Below are positions 45,824 to 56,867 of a stretch of DNA of 64,000 nucleotides, piece by piece. How positions within the stretch are numbered: position 1 is the first letter of the stretch; the number at the start of each line of letters is the position of its first letter. Made by a program: the position numbers and the translations under genes. The notes beneath the pieces were generated by a model. It saw only the letters and a program-made list of their open reading frames with translations. It did no database searches and was not told the origin of the DNA. The DNA comes from Datura wrightii (Eukaryota > Streptophyta > Magnoliopsida > Solanales > Solanaceae). The stretch is from the NCBI GenBank assembly GCA_035772735.1, contig JASDFA010000027.1, forward strand, positions 33,338,001 through 33,402,000, given 5' to 3'.

Positions 45824-47045
45824 ACATAGATCTAAGGAAAGTGTCATGCTTTTCTAAGACCATCTTTATGATTCTTGGAAAATGATAATACTATAGATAG
45901 TTAAGTTAAATACTCTAGTAACTTTCAACTTTGATGAGTCCATTTCTAACACTTGTGAATTCCTTCAATTTCTAGGATCTATATATATACTCACATTTTA
46001 AGGAAAATATCAGCCTATCCATATAACATAAAATAATATTCTAAAAATTTGAATTATAAATATATATGGTTAATAACATATTGACAGAATATTTGCGATC
46101 TTATGACTCTCATGCACAATAAAAATAGATTTACATTTCAAAAAAATAGAAAAAATAAAGATCAAATCTAAAAGATTCATGATTAATTAATTTGAGAGTG
46201 AAATTATAGAATACAACATCATTTCAAATAGTAAAACAATTATTGTCCTCTTCCTCAGCAACAAAATCTTTTGACTATATCGATTGTCACCGTTGTATTT
46301 ATTCAATGATTTTCACTTCCATCATCCTTGAATGACCTCACTTATCCTTCTATTTTTTTATTTTATTATCCTCTTTATCAGATAAATCTATAATCAATAG
46401 GCAATATGTTAGCATAAAATACTGCAAAGAAAAAAAAAAGATCCAATGAGAAGAAAACGAAAATTGAAAATAAAAATTTATGTTTTGAAAATAATTTGCC
46501 AAAGCTATAATATCATTTTTCATACAAATAAACATTGGTATAAATTGCGTTATAAATATTTAATATTCTATATTTTTACTAATGAAAAAATTAGCTAGAC
46601 ATTTGATACATTTATTTTAGGAATAAAAAGTATAGCATTCAAATGCAAACTAATAATTATTGGACACACTCCTTAAGAAAACTACTTATTTCTAGAAAGT
46701 AAAATATATTTTTATGAACTTACCCTTAATAAATATCTTGAAAAAAATGTAATTCTTTAGCATTTTCTTGGTTATATAAAACTCTCTATACTTAAATAAG
46801 GGTAAAATTGGAAGAACATCATTAATGTCTTCTTGATTATGTAAAACATCACTTATTTTGAAATAAAATAAAAAAGATAAAATACCACCTATTTTAAAAT
46901 GAAGAAGTACACAATAACTAATAGAGCAATTACTTCTTGTAAAGCCATAAAAAGATGACATATATAAAGACGTTTATCTAAAGGTTGGGAAGTTAAAAAG
47001 AATTATGATAGTATTAATCAGAAGGAATAAGCATTAAGGAGCAAA
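45824..47045. other. AT-rich intergenic segment with a possible degraded MITE
   Basis: No gene seen. 46668-46912 has actccttaagaaaactactt at its left end and atcacttattttgaaat with ttttaaaatgaagaagta on the right, reminiscent of a decayed Stowaway-type element, but the ends do not pair well. Confidence 0.4.
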
Positions 47046-47110
47046 TCTATATATACAAAAGAAGCTTTTGGACATACTGATGTGGCATATCTTTAAAAGC
47101 TCCATTTTCA
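47046..47110 (+). mobile_element. Helitron-like 5' terminus
   Basis: A/TC followed by tatatatacaaaagaagctt, then ctgatgtggcatatc, resembles 5' ends of plant Helitrons (TCTATATATA..., then TGATGTGGCA). No matching 3' end could be fixed with confidence. Confidence 0.45.
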
Positions 47111-47489
47111 TATTTTTTTTTCTGATTTTTTTTTTGATTTTTTTCATTTTAAAATTATTTCGTTAATTTATTTATTTAATTATTGCCGTTTAACGTTATT
47201 ACATCCTTTAATATTATTATTCCTCATTATTGCTATACTATTATTTCTTCCCATATTACGAGTCACTTCTTCTTCGTAATCCCTTGAATATCTCATTACT
47301 TTAGGGTTTATTTTTCTTAATAATAGACTATTTTAATTACCTCATAAATGCTTGAAAATTTTCTTAACTCATATAAGTACATACTTTAACATACGAATCG
47401 CAGAACCAAATCCTCATGCATAATTTTAATCTCTTAAAAATTATATAGTTAGACTTCTGCTTATCAGTTTACCCTAAGGTTTAAAGGTG

Positions 47490-47693
47490 TTAGGTTGTTA
47501 GATTTGAGATATCTAAGAGTGATGCATACCTAGCGATTTATGCTCAGTAGGCTCATGTGAATTTCTATGATTTCGACTATGCCGACTAGGATTTAATGAT
47601 GAATAAGATTGATTTAGTATCTTTCGAATATGATAGTGTTTTGATTGTCGCTGCTTCGGCTGGTGGTGGTGTCGCTGTTATGTGTGGCTAACA
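47490..47693 (+). pseudogene. Unidentified coding remnant with two in-frame TAG stops
   Basis: One frame reads FEISKSDAYLAIYAQ, TAG, AHVNFYDFDYAD, TAG, DLMMNKIDLVSFEYDSVLI, then VAASAGGGVAVMCG and a TAA. Composition and the even codon choice look protein-like, unlike the AT-rich DNA around. It lies about 0.45 kb inside the Helitron-like 5' end, so it could be a captured gene fragment. I do not recognise the family. Confidence 0.3.
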
Positions 47694-48248
47694 CCAAAAA
47701 AAGAAAGAGAAGAGGAAGAAGACTCTAAAAAAAAGTTTACTTTATCTTTGATATATAATTTCATAAGGCACAATGGTTGTGATTATAAAGAGAAAAATCA
47801 AAAACTTTTATGACCGGATAGACATGAGAGAAATGGTGTATTAGTAGAAACAAATAAATAAGAAAAAATTAGATGATTTTCTCGGCTGTCGTTGCGGGAT
47901 TGGGAATTCACTGTTTTTCCTTCTTTTTTTTCCATTTCTTTTCATTTTTCGTTTTATTCTTATTTCTTTTTTAATTATAAGAAAACTAAGATCTTCTTTT
48001 TGTCCATAATTTTTGTATTTTTAATAAATAAAGTGATATATATTCATGTATATAATTGTTATTCATGATTACGTCTAACAAATCTCAATAGAATCACTAA
48101 AAAAATTTCAATTAAATTATTAGCAATTTTCAATATCCCCTTAATACACAACACTATACAAACACTTTTCATAAATTCATTTAGCCAACGAATTCTATAT
48201 AGATATTAAAAGAATTATAAAGAGATATAGAATCGTGGACGATGTTTG

Positions 48249-48280
<32 letters not shown>

Positions 48281-50540
48281 TAAAGTTAGGAAAAAATAAA
48301 GTAATGTGACACCTCTTAGATGCTAGGAAAGTTATTTATCCTTTTCTCAACTTTTTGAGGTTTAATTTTTATTTTTTATTTTAAAAATAGTAAAAATATT
48401 AAGTTACTTGATTTATCTCTTTCCATATTAAAACTATTTATTATTATTATTATTTTAATTTCTAAAGTCTCTCTATTTCCGCCCATTCTAATTTTTTCTT
48501 CATAAAATGAATTAAATACCACAATTATGAATAGCTAATGCACGAGCCTTTTTCTTGTAATCTTTTGCTTATAAATAAAAATTGCATAAGCCTTTTTCTA
48601 TTTATAGGTATTGATTTATTTTATCTTCTAATTCTAATTCTAATATGTTTTATCACTTATTTTTTGAATTTCATTTTTATCATTTTCTTCTATGTTTTTT
48701 GCTATAATTTATTTTGTTTACTAAAATTTTTTTCACTTCTAAACTAAAAATTAGAGGATTTGCTCTTATCAAGTAAGTTTCATTACCTTTTCTTCAAATT
48801 TACTCATATTCAAACTAATGTCTTCTGTATTCATCATCAAAATCATCATTATCTTGTAATTATTGTACACAATTATAAGCATGAACTTTTCCCCTCGTAC
48901 ATTTGCCATTATTTTTGTGTGGTGAACAACATTACTATTTCAAGTTTTGTCACCAACCATCCTTTCATTCCTATAAATACATAAATATAAACCTCAATCA
49001 CTCCACCATCCGAATGTTCTTTTCAGTTTTATACACTCATATGATAGACTCATTATTGGTCATTATTGTTCTGCCAAATTTTATGATAGCTCAAATTGAT
49101 CACTTTCTTAATATATAATCTTGATCTAACATAATGTTGTTAATTTTCAACTTGAGAGTTCTACGAAAAAGAGACCAGCGTCATTTATTTAATTAGAATT
49201 TTGGGAGCTTTACTTTTGTAATTAAATAATATATAATTGGGATTTATTCTTTTGACAAGAACTTCCTTTATTAGATTAAATAATAGTCCTATATGATTGA
49301 CATTTATTTCTTTGCAGTTTATATATTTTATGATATAAGTTATTTCCTTCAAAAATAATTAGATCCTTTATATTAAGCATCGTACATTATTACTTCAATT
49401 TTATTTTATTTACTTTTATGTATTAGAAGAACAATTGAAAAAAGAATTACCTTTTATTATTTTTCTATTATAGTAAAAAATATTCTTATTGTTAGAACTA
49501 ATAAATATATGTATTATATTTATATCAGAAAATGTCTTCCCGGCTGCTGCTAGCCACTTCCTCACTCTTCTTTCTATTTATTTCTAATTTTTGTTTTACC
49601 AAGTGATTTTTCGCTACTTATTTTGTGAATTGTGTTCCCTTCCTCTTTCCCTTATTAAATATTTTAATGATGAAGCTTTGAATTGGAAGTTTCAACATTA
49701 AAATTCTCCCTTAGTCTCAATTTATGTTTTATCTATTTTTATTTTTCAGAGCAATTAGATATCTACATGCAAATAATATAAAATATATAATTTTAAAATT
49801 AATCCATTAAAAGTTAAATGACAATTTAGCTTTTACAATCAAATATTTTTTTCAATAAAGAGGTAAATACACATTAACTTTTTCTCAAATTTAATTATTT
49901 ATCTTGTTTTAAAAGTTTAAAAAATATCTAAATATAATTAATTAACTTTCACCCTTTTCATATAGTTGTATCCAAATTAAATGAGAAAGACATAAAGAAA
50001 GATCAGATGTAAAAAAAAATTCAATTTCATGATCCTCCATATCTAAAAATTAAAATTTTAAAGCTTCTATCTTTTCATTTTCTCATATTCAACGAAGAAA
50101 AAAGTTAATCTTGCAAACTATAAGTTAAAACATTGGACAACATCAGATTAATCATAATAAACGGTATAGTGTTTAATTATTAATTTCAAATTTTTTTGTT
50201 TATTTGATCCTTTTTTTATTTATGTATCATCACATTTAATTATATCGTATTTATCTTTTTTTTCATCTCTTTCAATTTTGGTGGCATCAAAATTGCAGGA
50301 CAAGATACAACAGCAAGTATATGTGATAAATTTCATAATTATATTTGTTTTGTAATATTTTTTGTTTCTTCAAAATAGAAATTTCATTTTGCACAATATC
50401 AATTTTTGAATTTTTTAAAATTGTTGTTTGTGTGAAAAATATGATGAATACATTATTGTTCATGTCTCTAGATAAGTACTGACAGATAACTTTTTTCTTT
50501 TCATTATAACTTTCGGTAATTGTTATTTATTTTTTGCCGA
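47694..50540. other. AT-rich non-coding segment
   Basis: Long T- and A-rich tracts, with no supported gene. Small open frames at 48538-49118 are T-rich, hydrophobic and probably fortuitous. At 49710, tcccttagtctcaatttatg resembles one end of a MITE, with no partner end seen. A short (TA)n run lies at 48257-48280. Confidence 0.55.
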
Positions 50541-50541
50541 G

Positions 50542-50578
50542 CAACAACAACAACAATAATAATAATAATAATAATAAT
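50542..50578. repeat. (CAA)n(AAT)n microsatellite at an LTR breakpoint
   Basis: Four to five CAA units pass into eight AAT units and stop exactly where LTR homology begins. Confidence 0.9.
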
Positions 50579-52396
50579 CTAACCACACGGCCAACACACA
50601 TAGTCTAAAACACATATGGGCCCCACACGGCTGATATCATCTAACCACAGGGAAGTAATGCAATCTGCAAGCCTCTAGGAGTAATAAGATGGTCAGGACA
50701 GGGCCCCGACCTACCCATACTGTACAAACAAACGAAATAAACCTCTATCACACAAGCTCCGGAAGAAAGGAGTTGATGGCTCTGTACGGCTGACCGGAAC
50801 TACGAGGGACTTGCTCCTCGTCTATGTGTACCTGCAGGCAAGTAATGTAGCGCCCCCAGAAGAGGGCGTCAGTACCACAGGTACTGAGTATGTAAAGTAA
50901 TAACTTTAAATGACTGAAAATAAGAAATAGAACTGATAATAACTGAAGTAAAGAAAACGGACTGAAACTGACTGCAGTAGTGAAATCAGGACTAAACATA
51001 ACTATAGTAAGGAAGGTAGGGTTCATACCTGGCAAATGAGGCGTCTTACTGTCTAACTATCAGTAACTAAAGCAAGCATAAACTTACCTGGCCCCCATAA
51101 GCCGAAAGGTACAATCAGCATAGAATAACCCACCTGGGCCCCCATTAGCCCTAGTGAGCACACCTCAATCTATATACCCCTATCCAGGTCATATTGAATC
51201 AACTACCAGCTATAAGCATCCTGCCAGTCCCCCGGGTCTGCAGTTGGGCCCGCTCGACCCCTGACTATAGTTGTGCTTGAGTCTGGAGGACTCCTGATAT
51301 CTACACCCCGAGCGTAAGCGCTCGGCGGGGTGTGTATAAGGCTAACCACGGCAAATATGAGGATATGGATCCCCATCTTCGTCCCTTACAGACGGCATGT
51401 CGCTCCGTAGAGCGACGTATCCTCGCCCCTGGCAGGCAGCGACATAGCTATTAACCCTGAGGTAGTCACGGAAGTTATACAGGTATAATCCAGTCCAAAA
51501 CAATACAATTTACGAGTCTCGACTGATAATAACAACTAGACATAATAACATACTCCTGACATGCTTTACTGGGATTCATACTGGATTACTAACTTGCCGA
51601 AAGAAAATGCCTTAACATACCTCGTTCACTGTTTACCGATTAACTGGAGAGTTCAATTAGTATTCAATAGCTCTTCCCAACTGAAATCGTGTTACTGGAA
51701 AGATATGACTAGTTTTAACACTAAATCCGGCAAAAAAGAAAACTTTATACATAAAGTTTAACTATATTCCAACTTTACAGAACACGGTCGAAACCTCATT
51801 ATTTCTTGAAAGTCTAGAAGGGAGAAATGTTTACTTTAAGCCAGGGATTGTATTGACACTAGTTTGGAGCAATTCCAACAACTTTGGCTCGGCGGGATGA
51901 CGATTCACCGGGCGAATTTCACAAAACTAACTCCGTAGAAATGCTCTCTGCAACCTTATACTTCGATACCCGAAGTTAATTTGGATTTGGACGGCGTTAA
52001 GCGGCATAATCGGATGAAAATTTTATGTCTCCTTCGTCTCTATTCTCTGTTGGTCGTGTTATATATGAAAAATAATATGAAATCTAAGGGTGAGGCCTAT
52101 ATATACTTGAAGCAGCATACAAGGCAACGTGGCACACAGTTTTCATTGTTTAATCAGCTATTTCCTATTTGGCCAATGCACCGATTCTTCTTCTTGCCAC
52201 GTTGGCTAACTCGTTGATTCTGCTCTGTGCCACTTTTCCCCTCTGGGCAGCTTGGTTCGGCCTCCTCTCGCGAAATCCCAACTTGACACTCGTTCGGCCT
52301 TTCCCCGGGTCCTTTCCTCATACGTAGGGCACTCTAAAACACTTAACTAACATACGAATAGGCCGATCAAATATTAAAAACTTACGGGGTGTAACA
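50579..52396 (-). mobile_element. Truncated gypsy LTR, same family as the nested gypsy
   Basis: Reading the minus strand, it begins TGTTACACCCCGTAAG (52396) and follows the 29508/37089 LTRs, including the inverted TATA motif (52097-52108), the block aggtatgaaccctacc and ggtcggggccctgtcc. It ends after the region matching about 31200, lacking the last ~330 bases (the end with GTGACA). No internal domain is attached. Confidence 0.85.
51303..51333. other. Strong hairpin in the truncated LTR
   Basis: ACACC and CCGAGCG pair with CGCTCGG and GGTGT around a TAAG loop, with a 3-base bulge, giving a 12-bp stem. The equivalent sites in the 29508 and 37089 LTRs (near 30560 and 38145) lack the palindrome. 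Confidence 0.7.
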
Positions 52397-54026
52397 TATA
52401 TCATATCATATTATATTATTATATAAGTGGGAAGACACTAAGTCAAGAGATGAATTACCAAATTATCCTTTAAAATTTAATATGAGTAATTCTAAATGCT
52501 AATTACAATTAATTGAAAATTAAAGAATTTTCTATCTTTTTAGCTCACTTTTTTTTTACTCTTTTTAGCTTTCAACTGTTATTAACTTTTCATTTTCTTT
52601 GACAGATTCTATAAAATGCACTATGAAATGATCACTTCTATGTCAAATCATTTTCTTTTTTCCTCTTAAGAATTTAGTTACTTGGTGTGTGCTCTTCTTC
52701 TCTACTACAAAGGTACAATACCTTTCTTTATAGTTGGTGAGGAAATATATTTAATTTTATAGACTTTTAACTTTTTATGTTTATATTTTTTTTATTTTTC
52801 TTATTAGAACTTTTCAAAAATTACTTTAGTTTGAGTTCAGTCTTTGAGCGACTCTACTTGATCATTTTTTTCAAAAAAAATTCTCTTCTATAGATTATGA
52901 CTTAAATCGTTTAAATAATATTTTCTTTTTATATTCCTATCATGAATTTCACGAAGATAAAAACTTAAATTTCATTTTTATTAATTCAATTGATATATAT
53001 GGCTTGAATATTTAAATCTACTAGAATAACTGGTATGATAATTCATGATCATTTATTATTAATTTATTTGACAAATACTTCATATAATAATTATAGATAC
53101 TTTTAATATGATTTAAAATTATCAAAATTAAGATAAATTAACAAAAAATTTCTAACTGATAGTTATTCTTATAGATGGACAAAATTATATCTTTTATCTT
53201 TCATTTTTCAAAAGGTGTTCAAGGAATTAGCAATTTTGACTTTTTTTCACACAATAAATTACATATCTTGTCAACACCATCTATAAAAAGACATGCAATT
53301 TTTTTATTTTTAATATTAATTGGCTTTTTTCATGAGAAATTTTATTTTATTTCTCTACAATTCGTACAATACATGCTTATAACATACAATATGGACTGTA
53401 GTATGTTTGACATGCATGTGACTGAGTAGAGAATAGTTTATATGGTAATTGACCTGCTTTTAAACAATAGATAATTTCACTCGGATATATCATAACAAAA
53501 TTCAATTTTAGAGTTAGAAATATATTAACCTTTTTCTTTTCTTTTCTCCAAGGCAAGTAAAATGAAAGAGTTATAAAAAAAAATACACAAATCATATTAT
53601 ATTTAATTATATTTAAATAATTTAATTAATAATTTTTTTTCAAATTCATAGACGAGCAAGCACTTAGAATATGTGCAACACTAATTTATACACATCAATT
53701 AAATTTTTATACGTCAATAACCATCAAAGATTTTCATCATAAATAACTACTTCTTCTTTACACTAGACTTCCTAAGGAAGAGATATATATCAATCAAATT
53801 TTTATACAATTTTTATAAAATGTTATTTTATGCATATCGATTGAATAGACTCATTGTTCATCAATTTGAGCTTGCAAATTTCTCTTCAAAATTGTAACTC
53901 GTTATATATATGCTAATATTATTTATATTATTTTGTAATATTTTTATTATCAATAATATGTAAATATACGTTTTTATTATCACTAATATGAAAATACATG
54001 TGCAACGCACGTGTATAGACACTAGT
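52397..54026 (+). mobile_element. Non-autonomous Helitron-like element
   Basis: The right end has a hairpin ACATGTGC-AAC-GCACGTGT (53996-54014), seven bases, then CTAGT at 54022-54026. This is a near-ideal Helitron 3' terminus. The left end (attatataagtgggaagac at 52418) matches the start-like blocks at 25242, 55376 and 55862. The left limit is uncertain because the truncated LTR abuts it. There is no helicase or Rep gene; plus frame 53175-53429 is AT-rich and unsupported. Confidence 0.55.
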
Positions 54027-54735
54027 ATTTCTTATTAATGCAGAATTTTCTTTTATCGATCACAATAGAGTACATGAATAGTTAGACAACATAGCTTGTC
54101 AACTTTTTCAAGTCTGTAACATCATCACCTCATTTGTTACGGAGGAGAATATTATGTAGCACAAAATAAAGCCTCATACCACCCGGCAATGAAAGTTTGG
54201 ATCCACGGTTACAAGATTGAAGAATTAGATACAAAGTTGTTATCAAATAGTGAAAATAAAAAGTTGATACCTCAAAATGGTAGTTAAAAAATGTATTATC
54301 AATACATATTTGTATTTATCTGATATTTACGTGCAAATTATTGATGGTTCATGAACTCATATTATCGGATGTTCTATCATCTAATTATGCGGAGTATTGT
54401 TCACGTATGAAACAATAATTACAAATTGAAATAGTGTAACCAATCCTGTGAAGAGTAATATTGTGTCTTCCTCACCTGCATTGACCATTAATACCATCTT
54501 TGATATTATATAACGTGTTTTTCTAATTTTTGGAGCAAAGCCCCAAAAGTTTTCATCTCCTTGTCCACGCGAAAGAATTTCAAAGATTTGAAGTATCAAA
54601 AGCTCTTCTTTAATTCATCACATAAGTCATTGTAAAGTTTCTATGAAAATATAAGAGGTATGACATACAACAATAAGTGGTAAGATAATCTAAAAAATTT
54701 AAGTTTTTGAAAAAACAAAAATTCATAGTTTTAAC

Positions 54736-54885
54736 CATCAAGTTTTGCAATTTTGACTTACTTTTCTCCATTAACCCAAGCATCTTAATTCATTAAAGAG
54801 AAATGAAAAACATCAAGTTTTGCAATTTTGACTTACTTTTCTCCATTAACCCAAGCATCTTAATTCATTAAAGAGAAATGAAGAC
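54736..54885. repeat. 75-bp perfect or near-perfect tandem duplication
   Basis: The block starting catcaagttttgcaattttg occurs at 54736 and again at 54811, both ending gagaaatga. Only the last few bases of each unit differ. Confidence 0.92.
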
Positions 54886-55815
54886 CAAAGAAAATAGATA
54901 TAATATATAATTTGCTTAGAGTATTAATAAAGGATAATTTTAATGATAATTGTGATCGCGTAGATAAATAACTGAATGTATCTAAAATTCTTTGATTTTG
55001 CCTCTTCTATTATCATTTCTCTTTGCAAAGTGAAAATGAAATAGAAACATGAGTTCAAATAGATATTTTTTGGTATGAAAACTATATAAACTATTTATAG
55101 ATTATATTCTACATCCATGCACTTAAGAAATTATAATTAATTATTTATTAACTAATGTATAAATCTTTCAAATATATCATATTACCAATACTATTATGTT
55201 TTGCAATGATAACAATTATCGTCAAATAGACTAAACATTCACGTATAATTTTGGTCTTGTTTTTCTCCCTTTAAATTCATGAAATCATACTATTATAAAA
55301 TTATTTGTATAATTTTAATATATTCATACTAATTAGCATGGGATACACGTGCAACGTAGGTATCCCAAAATTAGTTACTATATAAGTGAGAAGCCAAAAA
55401 GTGAAAAATTAGAACATCATTTTGCCCCTTCACTAAATTAAAGTTATTTAATTAAATATACAATTAAATATTAATGTCTTATTATATGCATACATACAAA
55501 CATATTTGCATCAAAATTCTAAAAGCAAGAATCATAAAAGTTAAAAATTAAATTACCAAATTATTCATCAAATATTGAACAACAATATCACCCCTCAATC
55601 AAATATTACTATAATAATTTTGTACAAAAATATAAATATATAAATATACTTTTTAATAAAAATATTAAGTATTTAATAATTCTTTTGATTTCTTGAAAAT
55701 ATATATATGTACGTGACATTTCTTCTGCATTTAAGATTACAACTCAATTGTAATTAGTATAGCAGTTAGTGATGTTAAATGAAAAAAGGTAGTTCATGTT
55801 AAATATTATACTAAA

Positions 55816-55855
<40 letters not shown>

Positions 55856-56867
55856 AAAAAAAAGTGGAAAGAAAGTAACTGAAAAGTTGAATTACTAAAA
55901 TATTCCTAAAAAGTTGATTGAGTGTCTTATTTTTAATTTTTAAAAATATTATTAAATAATTATTTTTAAATATATTTAATTTGAATGTGGAAAATTCTTA
56001 TATCTACCATTGTTATTATAGATGTAAATTTATATAGTTATTATCAATAATTATTTTTTCTTTATCTTCCCTCATTAATAGTATTTTTTATGATTATCTT
56101 TATTATTTATTTTATTCATCTTGCACATTAATAATAATATTATTGCACAACCTTTTCATATTCCTTTATGATCTATAAAAATGGAAAATTTTGTAACTCT
56201 TGATTATGTTTGATGTCTTTTTTTTTCAAAAATGTTATTGATAGATATTTTTTATCCATATTTATGTTGAGTTGCATAAGATGGATATTAATTATTGTTC
56301 AAGAAAAATAAAAGTATTGATAATCTTTCTTTGACGTTTTTTTCATTTTTTTCATGTTTAAATTTTCTATACAACAGAGTGTTATATTTTTCATGAAGTA
56401 CTAAAATATCTCATAGGTGATTGTGTTATATTACATAACACAATAATATGTATATGATTTAACCTTTTTTTTGGTCAAACTCAGGGATGACAGAATTAAT
56501 AATTTTGAATCAGACAAAAGGTATACATACGTGTAATTATGATTTATATACATCAGTTAAATACTTTAACAATTATTATCTCTATCACTAATAATAATTA
56601 TTTTTCTGTAGATGTACACCATGAAATTAATAATGATATATTTGATATCCTAAGGAATGCATATGTTGATCGAATTTATATACAACTTTTATAAAATACT
56701 ACTCTCTTTCACATCAACTTTTTAATATGTACGTGACTGTAAAAAGGTGGAGGCTATAATTTTTTTAGAAAAATGATAAAAACCTTAAGACATGAAATAT
56801 TTTACAATCATAACATGCATTTAAATTATGTGTTGTGAAGCTTTTGTCAAACATTTCTTTATATTGT
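54886..56867. other. AT-rich intergenic segment
   Basis: No gene seen. It holds a (TA)n tract at 55817-55853 and Helitron-like start blocks at about 55376 and 55862. Confidence 0.55.
55340..55375 (+). mobile_element. Second Helitron-like 3' terminus
   Basis: GGGATAC (55340-55346) and GTATCCC (55360-55366) form a perfect 7-bp stem around acgtgcaacgtag. Then aaaa and TTAGT follow (one base from CTRRT). A Helitron-like 5' block (actatataagtgagaagcc) begins right after. Confidence 0.4.

Noticed and set aside
46668..46912. Possible third MITE
   Set aside because: Ends resemble Stowaway sequence but do not pair and no TA duplication is clear.
48538..49118. Three hydrophobic plus-strand frames
   Set aside because: Extremely T-rich DNA gives Phe/Leu/Ile-rich frames by composition; no gene signals.
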